Origin: Fictibacillus sp. BK138
Lineage (GTDB): Bacteria > Bacillota > Bacilli > Bacillales > Fictibacillaceae
Assembly: GCF_004216955.1 (NCBI RefSeq)
Contig: NZ_SGXL01000001.1
Location: 1,639,413-1,703,412 of the forward strand
Length of the DNA: 64,000 nucleotides
Direction of reading: 5' to 3'
In this document: piece after piece, positions 41,609 through 50,489 of the stretch
Layout: every line of letters starts with the position of its first letter
Position numbering within the stretch: position 1 is the first letter of the stretch
Position numbers and translations under genes: made by a program
The notes under the pieces: generated by a model
Databases searched by the model: none
What the model was told of the DNA's origin: nothing
The model's input: the letters and a program-made list of their open reading frames with translations, nothing else

Positions 41609-42457
41609 ATGACAGAACAGAAAAAATTGGACAGCAAAGAAACGGAAAAAGGGATTTACACGGACTTTATTAATCAGATGACTTATGGAGAATATCTGCA
41701 GCTAGATCAAATCTTATCGAGCCAAAAAAGACTTTCTGGCCACCATGACGAAATGCTGTTTATTATTATTCACCAAGTGAGTGAACTTTGGATGAAATTA
41801 ATCTTACATGAAACAAGGTCAGCTATTTCATCAATAGAAAACGGTAATCTTCATTCAGCATTTAAAATGCTTGCACGCGTATCAAAGATTCAGTCTCAGA
41901 TCATTGAATCGTGGGATGTTCTATCAACACTAACTCCAGCAGAATATATGGAATTCCGTGACAAACTTGGACAAGCATCTGGTTTTCAATCTTACCAATA
42001 CCGCATGATTGAATTTGCGTTAGGATATAAAACGCCTCATATTTTAGAAATCTATAAGAAAGATGCGGACCTGCATGAACAACTAACAGCTGCCCTTCAT
42101 ACACCTAGTCTATATGATGTATCCATTCAGGCGCTTGCAAAGGCAGGGCTTCATATAGATGAAGAAGTGTTAAACCGTGATGTAACAAAACGTTATGAGT
42201 ACAATCGTTCTGTCGAGGCAGCATGGCTTGAGGTCTATAAAAATGTTGAAAAGTATTGGGACCTATATGAACTTGCAGAAAAGCTGGTAGACATTGAAGA
42301 CTGGCTTCAACAGTGGCGATTCCGTCATATGAAAACAGTTGAACGAATTATTGGGTTTAAAGTAGGAACTGGCGGATCATCTGGTGTAAATTACTTGAAA
42401 AAAGTATTAGATCAGCGTTTTTTCCCTGAGCTTTGGGATTTAAGAACAAGCATATAA
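41609..42457 (+). CDS. kynA: Tryptophan 2,3-dioxygenase
   Basis: 282 residues from ATG 41609, with GGGGAG upstream; a GTG at 41600 lies inside that ribosome site. The heme enzyme motifs are [58 protein letters not shown], and the proximal heme histidine region [29 protein letters not shown]. It opens the tryptophan indole ring to N-formylkynurenine, the first kynurenine-pathway step. In other bacilli kynA sits with kynB and kynU; here neither is adjacent. A terminator follows immediately. Confidence 0.95.
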   Translation: MTEQKKLDSKETEKGIYTDFINQMTYGEYLQLDQILSSQKRLSGHHDEMLFIIIHQVSELWMKLILHETRSAISSIENGNLHSAFKMLARVSKIQSQIIESWDVLSTLTPAEYMEFRDKLGQASGFQSYQYRMIEFALGYKTPHILEIYKKDADLHEQLTAALHTPSLYDVSIQALAKAGLHIDEEVLNRDVTKRYEYNRSVEAAWLEVYKNVEKYWDLYELAEKLVDIEDWLQQWRFRHMKTVERIIGFKVGTGGSSGVNYLKKVLDQRFFPELWDLRTSI

Positions 42458-42463
42458 GATTAT

Positions 42464-42496
42464 GGAAGGATGGCTGAATCGGCCGTCCTTTTTATG
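42464..42496 (+). terminator. Terminator after kynA
   Basis: AAGGATGGCTGA pairs imperfectly with TCGGCCGTCCTT, followed by TTTT. Confidence 0.8.
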
Positions 42497-42554
42497 TACA
42501 TAAAATGAATACCCTGCCCAATAATAATGAAAGGAACTTTAAGGAGCTAAAAAA

Positions 42555-43358
42555 ATGCCAGAACTGCCAGAGATGGAAACATATCGAATTCTGTTAAGTC
42601 ACAATATCCTCAATAAATCCATAACAGATGTGGAGATCAATAGAGAAAAATCAATTAATAAAGACGTTAAAGATTTCATTTCACATGTTCGAGGGAAAAC
42701 AATAACCAGAGTAAAAAGAAGAGCAAAGCATCTTATTTTTGAGTTGAGCTCAGGACAGAACCTTTTATTGCATTTAATGCTTGGAGGATGGATGTTCATA
42801 GGGAATGACAGAAATGCTCCTGATAGGACGAAACAAGTAATTTTATCTTTTGGTGATCTTAAGCTTTATTTCATCGGATTGAGGCTAGGGTATCTTCATC
42901 TTTTATCAAACGTGGAATTAGAAGAGAAGCTCGCTGATCTCGGACCTGAACCCTTTGAACTGAGTGGTGAAGATTTTGATAAGAGGATAAGCAAGAAAAA
43001 AGGACGATTAAAGCCAATACTAGTTGATCAAAAATTTATCGCAGGAATAGGTAACTGTTATTCAGATGAAATTTGTTATAAAGCAAAACTTAATCCCTTT
43101 CACAAAGCGAAAGATCTTACAGAGGAACAAATCAAATCACTCTACGGTGCGTTCACCCCTGTTTTAAAGAGTGCAATTGAACTGGGAGGCTATATGGACA
43201 ACCCGATGTACGAAGGTGATAAGAAAACAGGAGGATACAATGATAATCGTCTTGTTTACGAAAGGGAAGGACAAAATTGCTTTCGCTGCGGAACGAAGAT
43301 TGAAAGGGTAGAAAGCTCGGCAATTAAATCATTCTTTTGTCCAAAATGCCAAAGATAA
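42555..43358 (+). CDS. Fpg/Nei-family DNA glycosylase
   Basis: 267 residues. The N terminus MPELPEMETYR supplies the catalytic Pro2 and Glu3; HLMLGGWMFIGND and the helix-two-turn-helix region KFIAGIGNCYSDEICYKAKLNP follow; the C-terminal zinc finger is CFRCGTKIERVESSAIKSFFCPKC (four cysteines). It removes oxidised bases and nicks the abasic site. It differs enough from bacillus MutM (for example no obvious insertion of the usual 8-oxoG loop, and LPEMETYR rather than LPEVETVR) that a Nei/second Fpg paralogue is more likely. ATG 42555 has AAGGAGC upstream. Confidence 0.87.
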   Translation: MPELPEMETYRILLSHNILNKSITDVEINREKSINKDVKDFISHVRGKTITRVKRRAKHLIFELSSGQNLLLHLMLGGWMFIGNDRNAPDRTKQVILSFGDLKLYFIGLRLGYLHLLSNVELEEKLADLGPEPFELSGEDFDKRISKKKGRLKPILVDQKFIAGIGNCYSDEICYKAKLNPFHKAKDLTEEQIKSLYGAFTPVLKSAIELGGYMDNPMYEGDKKTGGYNDNRLVYEREGQNCFRCGTKIERVESSAIKSFFCPKCQR

Positions 43359-43425
43359 TGTTAGGGATTGCTTGTAAGAGAGAAAGTAAAAGATTGATTC
43401 TTTATAGATGACAGGAGAGTTTCGT

Positions 43426-44079
43426 TTGTACACCTTAACAAATATTAAAATAAACGAACTGATGAAGATCGACAATCTTACTATTCCCGAACAGTCTGTA
43501 ACTTGTATTCTAGGTCCCAGCGGCAGCGGGAAATCAACCTTGATGAAATTATTAAATAACATGATCACACCAGATGAAGGACAGGTAACCTACAAAAAAC
43601 AACCCATATCTGATTTAGATCCTATTCATTTAAGAAGAAAATCCGTTATGGTTCCTCAAACCCCGGTAATATTTGACGGTACGATTAAAGAAAATTTAGC
43701 GATAGGTTCTAAATTCTCAGAGGAAGAGCCGCCAAGTATAGAGCAACTCACTGGTATCTTGGAGGAGTTTCAATTAAATAAGAAGCTTAATGACAATGCA
43801 TCCAATCTCTCTGGAGGAGAAAAACAGCGGTTAGCGATAGCGAGAGCGCTTCTAATGAATCCAGAGGTGCTGATGCTCGATGAACCTACTTCTGCTTTGG
43901 ATGAGGAAACAGCTGAGGTAGTGGTACATAAAATCTTGGAGTACGTAGAAAATAAAGGCCTTTCACTCATTTTTGTTACACATAATAAGGAATTAGCAGC
44001 TCAAGTGGCAGATCATACGATAGACCTTATGAAATATAGTTTAAAAAAGGAGATGACAACTCATGAAAGAAATCATTGA
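43426..44079 (+). CDS. fetA: ABC transporter ATPase, FetA-like
   Basis: 217 residues from TTG 43426, with AGGAGA seven bases upstream; an in-frame ATG at 43408 lacks a ribosome site. Walker A is GPSGSGKST, the signature is LSGGEKQRLAIARALL, Walker B is VLMLDEPTSALDEE and the H-loop is FVTHNKE. It overlaps the next gene by 17 bp. With that UPF0014 permease it resembles FetAB of E. coli, proposed to export iron and improve oxidative-stress resistance. Confidence 0.87.
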   Translation: MYTLTNIKINELMKIDNLTIPEQSVTCILGPSGSGKSTLMKLLNNMITPDEGQVTYKKQPISDLDPIHLRRKSVMVPQTPVIFDGTIKENLAIGSKFSEEEPPSIEQLTGILEEFQLNKKLNDNASNLSGGEKQRLAIARALLMNPEVLMLDEPTSALDEETAEVVVHKILEYVENKGLSLIFVTHNKELAAQVADHTIDLMKYSLKKEMTTHERNH

Positions 44080-44851
44080 TCTTTCATTTTGGCAGCTCCT
44101 TGCCGCGTACATATTTGTTTTGATCTTAATATTGATTGTTAAGGTCAAAAGAATTCCAAGAGAAAGAGAAATATTATTAGCTACTGTCAGGATGACGTTT
44201 CAGCTTATTTTAGCGGGTTATATATTAGTATATCTTTTTGAAAATACACATCCGATATTAACTCTTTTTTCTATTTGTATTATGCAAGTGTTTGCTATCT
44301 ACAATGTTTATAAGCGATCGAACACTAGGATTAATTTTCAAATGAAAAAAATAATTGCGCTGTCTATGACGCTAGGTATATTTTTCAGTCTCTTCTATTT
44401 TATTTTTATCGTAATAAATGTATCTCCATGGTATGAACCTCGGTATTTTATACCAATCGCTGGTATGATCATCGGGAATTCGATGACAGGTATCACATTA
44501 GGTGTGAATAACCTGATTACTGGTATGAAATCACATCGGGAGGAGGTAGAAGGGGCATTAATGCTCGGAGCAACTCCAAAAGCGGCTTCAAAAAAGGTTA
44601 CCAATCAAGCGTTTGATGCAGCTATGATTCCTACAATAAATTCGATGGTTGGTATGGGAATTGTTTTCTTGCCAGGCTTGATGACGGGTCAAATATTATC
44701 AGGAACTTCACCTGTTGTTGCAATAGAATATCAAATAGCCGTCATATTAGGAATCGTAGGAAGCGTTTCACTCTCTGTAATCCTATTTTTACATTTAGGG
44801 TATAAACAGTTTTTTAACGAAAGAAGCCAATTGATAAATGAACACGAGTAA
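44063..44851 (+). CDS. fetB: UPF0014 permease, FetB-like
   Basis: 262 residues with about seven membrane helices. The family-defining segments are VRMTFQLILAGYILVYLF, the GNSMTGITLGVNNLITGMKSHREEVEGALMLGATPKAA loop and INSMVGMGIVFLPGLMTGQILSGTSPVVAIEYQ. It pairs with FetA; the exported cargo in bacilli is not established, with iron the best-supported guess from E. coli. It starts inside the fetA 3' end, so translation is coupled. A terminator follows. Confidence 0.9.
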   Translation: MKEIIDLSFWQLLAAYIFVLILILIVKVKRIPREREILLATVRMTFQLILAGYILVYLFENTHPILTLFSICIMQVFAIYNVYKRSNTRINFQMKKIIALSMTLGIFFSLFYFIFIVINVSPWYEPRYFIPIAGMIIGNSMTGITLGVNNLITGMKSHREEVEGALMLGATPKAASKKVTNQAFDAAMIPTINSMVGMGIVFLPGLMTGQILSGTSPVVAIEYQIAVILGIVGSVSLSVILFLHLGYKQFFNERSQLINEHE

Positions 44852-44852
44852 A

Positions 44853-44884
44853 AGGAGCCCTCACGTTCAAGGGCTCCTCATTTA
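44853..44884. terminator. Terminator after fetB
   Basis: GGAGCCCT and AGGGCTCC pair around CACGTTCA, followed by TCATTTATT; a convergent gene begins soon after. Confidence 0.75.
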
Positions 44885-44903
44885 TTCCATTACGTCTGTT
44901 TGT

Positions 44904-45329
44904 TTAGAAACTTTCTCCATTATTATAATTTAACTGCCAATGAATGCCGAACTTATCTGTAACCTGTCCATAAAGTTTGCTCCAGAACGTTTCTTGCAGT
45001 TCCATCACAACTTCTCCGCCTTCTTTTAATCCTTCATACATTGATTTTATTTGGTCAATGTCTTTATTTACAATGGCAAGTGTTACATTGTTTCCTTCTA
45101 CAAAAGGCATGCCTGGAAATGTGTCTGAAAACATGACATTGCTGCCATCAATATTTAAACGGGTATGCATTACCAAATTTTTAGCCTCTTCTGGTAGTTC
45201 GTAATTTGGGTTTGGAGGTGCCTCTCCAAACGTCATAATCTGCGGTCTTTCTGTCTTAAATACTTCTGCGTAAAATTCTACAGCATCACGGCAATTCCCA
45301 TTGAAATTAAGGTAAACATCAACTGACAT
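44904..45329 (-). CDS. VOC family protein, PhnB/YjdN-like
   Basis: 141 residues from ATG at 45329 (the longer frame from 45344 starts within the ribosome site GGGAGTG). It has the glyoxalase-like fold of the PhnB subgroup: VYLNFNGNCRDAVEFYAEVF, IMTFGEAPP, MHTRLNIDGSNVMFSDTFPG and QETFWSKLYGQVTDKFGIHWQLN. Most members lack the full glyoxalase metal site and their function is unknown. It is convergent with fetB and divergent from mrfA, leaving 193 bp for the LexA-box-containing mrfA promoter. Confidence 0.88.
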   Translation of the reverse strand: MSVDVYLNFNGNCRDAVEFYAEVFKTERPQIMTFGEAPPNPNYELPEEAKNLVMHTRLNIDGSNVMFSDTFPGMPFVEGNNVTLAIVNKDIDQIKSMYEGLKEGGEVVMELQETFWSKLYGQVTDKFGIHWQLNYNNGESF

Positions 45330-45474
45330 TTCTTTCACTCCCATTTACATTTTTTTACGGTTGATCCATTATATTTTATCATTGAAAAGAACCAAATTTC
45401 TATAAGTCGATTGTAATGCAATTATACAAAGGGAAGTCCATGGCAGGAAATGAACATTCCATAGTAAGTCTCTG

Positions 45475-45503
45475 TTTCATTACGAACAAATATTCGTTAA
45501 AAT
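45475..45503 (+). promoter_or_regulatory. mrfA promoter with an internal LexA-type box
   Basis: -35 TTTCAT (45475-45480), 17 bp, -10 TAAAAT (45498-45503). Between them CGAACAAATATTCG (45483-45496) matches the Gram-positive LexA/DinR consensus CGAACRNRYGTTCG at all but one position. LexA bound here would occlude the promoter. Confidence 0.75.
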
Positions 45504-45522
45504 AGGTAGTGAGGTGAGAGCC

Positions 45523-47805
45523 ATGTTTCAAAAAAAATCCATTCAACAAGTTATGGATGTTTTGCGTGAACCTGACATGTCGAAACAAATCGTGCATTGG
45601 AAGACGATAGAACCACGTGAAGCGGTATCTGTTCCTATTCCGGAAAGTTTGCATTCAAATATTCAATCAGCTCTTAAAAAAAGAGGGATTTCTTCATTGT
45701 ATATACACCAGCTGTCAGCATATGAGATAGCGCTCCGTCAAGAAAGCTTTGTTGCAGTTACTCCGACAGCTTCTGGTAAAACGCTTTGCTATAACCTTCC
45801 TGTCTTACAAGAGGTCGCAAACAATCCAGAAGCAAGAGCCTTATATCTTTTTCCGACAAAAGCACTTGCTCAAGATCAGAAGTCAGAGATCAATGAACTG
45901 ATTGATGAGATGGGATTAGAAATTAAAAGCTATACTTATGACGGAGATACTCCTGCTAATATCCGTCAGGTCGTAAGGAAAGCAGGGAACATTGTTATGA
46001 CGAATCCAGATATGCTTCATGCTGCTGTTCTGCCTCATCATACAAAATGGGTAGCCTTATTTGAGAACTTAAAGTATGTGGTAATTGATGAACTTCATAC
46101 ATACCGTGGCGTTTTTGGAAGTCATGTAGCGAATGTTATCCGACGTTTAAAACGGATCTGTAATTTTTACGGAAGTGACCCTATTTTTATTTGTACGTCA
46201 GCGACAATCGCTAATCCAAAAGAGCTGGCTGAACAGCTTACCGGAAATCCTATGACCTTAATTAACAATAATGGTGCGCCAGCAGGGAGAAAACATTTTT
46301 TATTCTACAATCCGCCAGTTGTTAACAAACCGCTTAATGTGAGGAGAAGTGCTACACTTGAAGCCCGTAATCTGGCAAAGCTCTTTTTAGAGAATCACAT
46401 TCAGACAATCGTATTTGCGAGAAGCCGGGTAAGAGTTGAAATATTGCTTACTTATCTGCAGGAATTGGTAAAAAAAGAATTTGGAACTAAATCCATTCAA
46501 GGGTATCGTGGTGGCTATCTCCCTAAACAGCGACGTGCTATTGAAAAAGGTCTTCGAAACGGAGATGTAATGGGAGTTGTTTCAACAAATGCTCTTGAAC
46601 TTGGTGTAGATATCGGACAGCTTCATGCCTGTATTCTAACAGGCTATCCAGGCTCTATCGCAAGCGCTTGGCAGCAGGCGGGACGAGCTGGCAGAAGGCA
46701 GGATGAAAGTGTTGTCATCCTGGTTGCATCTTCCTCGCCGCTTGATCAATATGTCATACAGAATCCTGATTATTTTTTCGAGCGTTCACCTGAATCTGCA
46801 CGTATGAATCCAGATAATTTAATCATTTTGGTGGATCACTTGAAATGCGCAGCATATGAACTGCCTTTTCAAGAAAACGAAAAGTTCGGTGATCAAGAGA
46901 TAGAAGATGTACTTGAGTTTTTGGTTGATGAGCAAGTGCTTCATAAAAGAGGAAAGCATTTTTACTGGATGAACGATTCATTTCCCGCACACAACATCAG
47001 CTTGCGTTCAGCATCACAAGAAAACGTTATTATTATTGATCAATCAAATGTGGCTGATGTAAAAGTAATTGGTGAGATGGACCGTTTTAGTTCTATGACA
47101 CTTTTACATGAAGAAGCCATTTATCTTCATCAAGGTACTCAATATCAAGTTGAAAAGCTCGATTATGAAGAAAAGAAAGCTTATGTTCGCGAGGTTGATG
47201 TCGATTATTTTACTGATGCAAACCTGGCTGTTACGCTGAATGTTTTAGAGGTCGATAAAGAAACAAAAAATGAGCAAAACGCAAAAGCGTACGGAGATGT
47301 CATGGTTGTTGCAAAAGCGACGATTTTCAAAAAAATCAAATTTGAAACACACGATAACATCGGTTCAGGTCCGATTCATCTGCCTGAAGAAGAACTTCAT
47401 ACATCAGCAACATGGCTTACTTTTCATAATGAAAATCTTTCTGAGGAAAAATTAGAAGCCGGTCTTTTGGGTATCGCACATGTGCTGCGTCACGTTGCAC
47501 CTCTTTTCGTTATGTGTGATGCAAATGACTTGCATGTTGTTCCTCAGGTTAAAGCCGTCCATAACCAGCAGCCCACTATTTTTATTTATGATCGTTATCC
47601 GGGCGGGATTGGTTTAAGTGAAAAAGTGTATGGATCTTGGGATAACGTTTTAGATCAAGCTCTGTCTATGATTGAAAAATGTCCGTGTGAAAAGGGATGT
47701 CCATCATGTACTGGAACACTGGAAGAAGGCAGTAACAGTAAAGCGTTAGCTGTAAAATTAATCGCTCAAATCAAAGGAGTGCCTCATCATGTCGATTCAA
47801 AATAA
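45523..47805 (+). CDS. mrfA: Mitomycin repair helicase MrfA (YprA)
   Basis: 760 residues from ATG 45523, with GAGGTGAG upstream; a GTG at 45514 overlaps that site. Superfamily 2 motifs are TPTASGKT, PTKALAQDQ, VIDELHTYRG (motif II DELH), CTSATI, SRVRVE, VSTNALELGVDIG and QQAGRAGRRQ; a C-terminal DUF1998-type region ends with cysteines in CPCEKGCPSC. In B. subtilis MrfA and the exonuclease MrfB repair mitomycin C lesions separately from UvrABC. It overlaps mrfB by 17 bp. Confidence 0.94.
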   Translation: MFQKKSIQQVMDVLREPDMSKQIVHWKTIEPREAVSVPIPESLHSNIQSALKKRGISSLYIHQLSAYEIALRQESFVAVTPTASGKTLCYNLPVLQEVANNPEARALYLFPTKALAQDQKSEINELIDEMGLEIKSYTYDGDTPANIRQVVRKAGNIVMTNPDMLHAAVLPHHTKWVALFENLKYVVIDELHTYRGVFGSHVANVIRRLKRICNFYGSDPIFICTSATIANPKELAEQLTGNPMTLINNNGAPAGRKHFLFYNPPVVNKPLNVRRSATLEARNLAKLFLENHIQTIVFARSRVRVEILLTYLQELVKKEFGTKSIQGYRGGYLPKQRRAIEKGLRNGDVMGVVSTNALELGVDIGQLHACILTGYPGSIASAWQQAGRAGRRQDESVVILVASSSPLDQYVIQNPDYFFERSPESARMNPDNLIILVDHLKCAAYELPFQENEKFGDQEIEDVLEFLVDEQVLHKRGKHFYWMNDSFPAHNISLRSASQENVIIIDQSNVADVKVIGEMDRFSSMTLLHEEAIYLHQGTQYQVEKLDYEEKKAYVREVDVDYFTDANLAVTLNVLEVDKETKNEQNAKAYGDVMVVAKATIFKKIKFETHDNIGSGPIHLPEEELHTSATWLTFHNENLSEEKLEAGLLGIAHVLRHVAPLFVMCDANDLHVVPQVKAVHNQQPTIFIYDRYPGGIGLSEKVYGSWDNVLDQALSMIEKCPCEKGCPSCTGTLEEGSNSKALAVKLIAQIKGVPHHVDSK

Positions 47806-49057
47806 ATTGAAGCGGCTAAAAAAGCATATGGCTGGTCCTGTTTCGACAGAGGTCCTTTCTCATCAGTCTGCAATTGAAAAGGGAAACGACAAAATAATTG
47901 ATCATTCTGAATATTGGGATAAGTTTGGTGCAACGCCATACTTTTTTGAGGATGATTATTGCATCATACGAAAAGTAGAATACCCACTTGATCATATGTG
48001 GGGAAGAAGATACCGTTTCTCTGATGTAAAGGAAGCTGTGAGAAGGTGGCAGGATACCATGGCCGCTCATCCGCTGAACGCTAAAGACTTGGATGCATCT
48101 CAGCTTCTTTTCTTTGATACGGAAACTACGGGCTTGAGCGGTGGAGCAGGTAATACAATCTTTATGCTCGGCATGAGTCAGATAAAAGAGGATCATGTGC
48201 TTGTCAATCAATTTTTTCTCCCTGGTCCAGGTTCTGAAGTGGCACTTTATCATTACTTTTTAAATCATGTTAAAGAGCTTCGTAACTTAGTGACATATAA
48301 CGGAAAATCGTTTGATTGGCCACAAGTGAAAACGAGGCATACATTAATTCGTGATTATGTTCCTTCTTTACCGGAGTTTGGCCATTTTGATCTTTTGCAC
48401 GGAGCAAGAAGACTATGGAAAGAATCATTGCCTGCTGTGAAGTTATCTGTTGTGGAAAAAGAAATCCTTGGTGTCAACAGAATTCATGATACCCCAGGAT
48501 ACTTGGCTCCTATGCTATATTTTCAATATTGCAATGAGGGAGATCCATCTTTGCTGGAAGGAGTCTTTCAGCATAATGAGTGGGATGTTCTATCTTTAAT
48601 CACGCTTTATACTCATATGTCCACCCTCGTTCAAGGAAAGGGAATTGCAACGGAAAGAGAAACATTCGAAGCTGCAAGGTGGTTCGAGGCTTTGAACGAG
48701 CATGATCGAGCGATTGCTTTTTATAATGAAGTGCTGGCTACTGGCACATCACTTCAACACCAATCAAAGAAATCACTTGCTTCTTTATATAAAAAACAAA
48801 ATAAAATAGATGTTTCTGTTCGGTATTGGCAGGAATTGATACAAGAAAATCATCTTGATGAAGAACCCGCTATTGAACTTTCTAAGTATTATGAACATGC
48901 ACAAAAAGATTATGAAAAAGCATTAGATTTTGCTGTTCAGGGTTTTACGATCTGGAAGGGTAAAAAAAGGCTTGTTAAAAGAAAAGAAGAACAGGAAAGA
49001 CTGGCGTTTGCAAAAAGAATCGAACGATTAGAGCAACGTATCAACCAATATTCGTAA
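47789..49057 (+). CDS. mrfB: Mitomycin repair exonuclease MrfB (YprB)
   Basis: 422 residues. The middle is a ribonuclease H-like DEDD exonuclease (LLFFDTETTGLSGGAGNTIFMLG, then LVTYNGKSFDWPQVKTRH, and HNEWDVLSLITLYTH), followed by TPR-like helices (about 290-400: ARWFEALNEHDRAIAFYNEVL, ALDFAVQGFTIWKGKKRL). It is the partner of MrfA and shares its predicted LexA-controlled promoter. ATG 47789 lies within mrfA behind AAAGGAGTG. The length is close to B. subtilis YprB (413). No clear terminator follows. Confidence 0.93.
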   Translation: MSIQNKLKRLKKHMAGPVSTEVLSHQSAIEKGNDKIIDHSEYWDKFGATPYFFEDDYCIIRKVEYPLDHMWGRRYRFSDVKEAVRRWQDTMAAHPLNAKDLDASQLLFFDTETTGLSGGAGNTIFMLGMSQIKEDHVLVNQFFLPGPGSEVALYHYFLNHVKELRNLVTYNGKSFDWPQVKTRHTLIRDYVPSLPEFGHFDLLHGARRLWKESLPAVKLSVVEKEILGVNRIHDTPGYLAPMLYFQYCNEGDPSLLEGVFQHNEWDVLSLITLYTHMSTLVQGKGIATERETFEAARWFEALNEHDRAIAFYNEVLATGTSLQHQSKKSLASLYKKQNKIDVSVRYWQELIQENHLDEEPAIELSKYYEHAQKDYEKALDFAVQGFTIWKGKKRLVKRKEEQERLAFAKRIERLEQRINQYS

Positions 49058-49303
49058 AAATTCGTCAAATTTATGAATTTATTCAAAATATCTCTTCTCA
49101 ACTCCGTATGTTTTTTGTAGAATAAGAGAGGACATGAAAATGTTTTTGGAAAAATAAATTTCCCCTCTTTTTTATTCCCCGGGTAAGCGCAAAAAACGCC
49201 ACAATACCTGAAATTTCATCATGTTTTTCGTCAATAATCTGTACGTTTCGATTGTTTTCGCAAAATAACCGGAAATAGAAGAGGGAAATGATATATTTTA
49301 GGC

Positions 49304-49411
49304 ATGGAGAGATGGTACGTGAAGCAGTGGATTGTTGTTCTATTTTTTGTAATCGTCGGGTTAACAGTCATGATTGGCAATCAAATCAGTCACACTACAC
49401 AAAACTTTTAA
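49304..49411 (+). CDS. Small single-pass membrane peptide, 30-35 residues
   Basis: ATG 49304 opens a 35-codon frame; an alternative GTG at 49319 has GGAGAG eight bases upstream and would give 30 residues (MKQWIVVLFFVIVG, VMIGNQISHTTQNF). The body is one membrane helix (WIVVLFFVIVGLTVMIG), flanked by a basic N terminus and a polar C terminus. A terminator follows the stop closely. I do not recognise it. The gene is too short for most gene finders and is embedded between mrfB and ypsA. Confidence 0.55.
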   Translation: MERWYVKQWIVVLFFVIVGLTVMIGNQISHTTQNF

Positions 49412-49414
49412 TGG

Positions 49415-49450
49415 GAAAGCCCGGCTATAGAAACAGCCGGGTGTTTTCAT
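49415..49450 (+). terminator. Terminator after the small membrane peptide
   Basis: CCCGGCT and AGCCGGG pair around ATAGAAAC, followed by TGTTTTC. Confidence 0.8.
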
Positions 49451-49466
49451 TACAGGGGGTTTTCAG

Positions 49467-50027
49467 ATGCTTCAAACGCTGCTGGTCAGTGGTTATAAAG
49501 CCCATGAGCTTGGAATTTTTAGTGACAATCACGAAGGGGTATACTACATAAAGAAAGCACTGCAGCAAAGAATGACATCCTTAATCGATGAGGGGCTGGA
49601 ATGGGTAATAATCAGCGGTCAGCCTGGTGTAGAGATGTGGGCCGCCGAAGTTGTTTTTGATCTGCAGCTGGAATACCCTGATCTAAAATTAGCAGTCCTT
49701 ACTCCTTTTTTAGAACAGGAGACTCGCTGGAAAGAAAATGTGCAAGAAAAATATCAAGAAATTTTATTGAATGCAGATTTTGTGGATTCTGTCAGTCGTA
49801 AACCTTATGAGAGTCCGCAACAATTGAGGGTGAAAAATCAGTTTCTCGTCCAAAAAAGCGATGCAATTTTACTTCTTTACGACGAAGAAAAGGATGGCTC
49901 ACCGAAGTATTATTTGGATGCCGCCAAGCAAAAGCAGGAAATGGACAATTCATACGAAATATTTTATATTACACCTTATGATTTGGATGTGCTTGTCCAG
50001 GAAGAACAATGGAATCGTAACGAGTAA
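49467..50027 (+). CDS. ypsA: YpsA, SLOG-family protein (DUF1273)
   Basis: 186 residues from ATG 49467 behind CAGGGGG. It matches YpsA over its length: SGYKAHELGIFSDNHEGVYYIKKALQQRM, DEGLEWVIISGQPGVEMWAAEV, YPDLKLAVLTPF, KSDAILLLYDEEKDGSPKYYLDAA. The SLOG (Rossmann-like) fold suggests binding of a nucleotide-derived ligand. In B. subtilis and Staphylococcus, YpsA affects cell division together with the neighbouring gpsB; the co-location here fits that. Confidence 0.95.
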   Translation: MLQTLLVSGYKAHELGIFSDNHEGVYYIKKALQQRMTSLIDEGLEWVIISGQPGVEMWAAEVVFDLQLEYPDLKLAVLTPFLEQETRWKENVQEKYQEILLNADFVDSVSRKPYESPQQLRVKNQFLVQKSDAILLLYDEEKDGSPKYYLDAAKQKQEMDNSYEIFYITPYDLDVLVQEEQWNRNE

Positions 50028-50107
50028 AGAGTTAAAAGAGAAAGAAATTGACATTTACGTCATGTAGTGAAAAAATAATTTTAGAATCTTTGTGTGAGGT
50101 GATTCAC

Positions 50108-50419
50108 ATGAGTGAACAGCGTTTTCATTTAACAGCAAAAGAAATATTAGAAAAAGACTTTAAACAAGGCTTTCGTGGCTACGATCAGGATGAAGTGGAT
50201 AAGTTCTTAGATCTAATCATTAAAGACTACGAGAACTTTCAAAAAGAGTACGATGCAGTCGTTCAAGAAAACAACCGATTGCGTCGCGAAGCTCAAAATT
50301 CTTCTGATCAGCCGACTCGCAGAATGCCTGCAGTATCTTCAAGTACAACAAACTCAGATATTCTTCAGCGTTTGTCTAACTTGGAAAAACATGTTTTTGG
50401 CAGCAAATTATACGATTGA
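50108..50419 (+). CDS. gpsB: Cell-division/wall coordination protein GpsB
   Basis: 103 residues from ATG 50108, with GAGGTGATT upstream; a longer TTG frame is unsupported. The N-terminal DivIVA-like domain (FHLTAKEILEKDFKQGFRGYDQDEVDKFLDLIIKDYENF) leads into a coiled coil (about 40-65), a short Ser/Thr-rich linker and a C-terminal helix (ILQRLSNLEKHVFG) that forms the hexamer. GpsB shuttles PBP1 (PonA, encoded in this window at 26.8 kb) between elongation and division sites. ypsA lies 80 bp upstream, rnpB follows. Confidence 0.97.
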   Translation: MSEQRFHLTAKEILEKDFKQGFRGYDQDEVDKFLDLIIKDYENFQKEYDAVVQENNRLRREAQNSSDQPTRRMPAVSSSTTNSDILQRLSNLEKHVFGSKLYD

Positions 50420-50437
50420 TTCCAGTTTTTATCCATT

Positions 50438-50465
50438 TGTTTTTATCAATTCAGCATGCTATAAT
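50438..50465 (+). promoter_or_regulatory. rnpB promoter
   Basis: TTGTTT (50438-50443), 16 bp, then TATAAT (50460-50465) with an extended TG at 50457. Initiation would fall near 50472, close to the mature 5' end. Confidence 0.7.
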
Positions 50466-50489
50466 GAATCTTGCTTTTAAAAAACTAAA

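Noticed and set aside
49288-49551. 87-codon frame starting ATG 49288
   Set aside because: It overlaps the small membrane peptide in another frame, crosses its terminator and the ypsA start, and has no homologue-like features.
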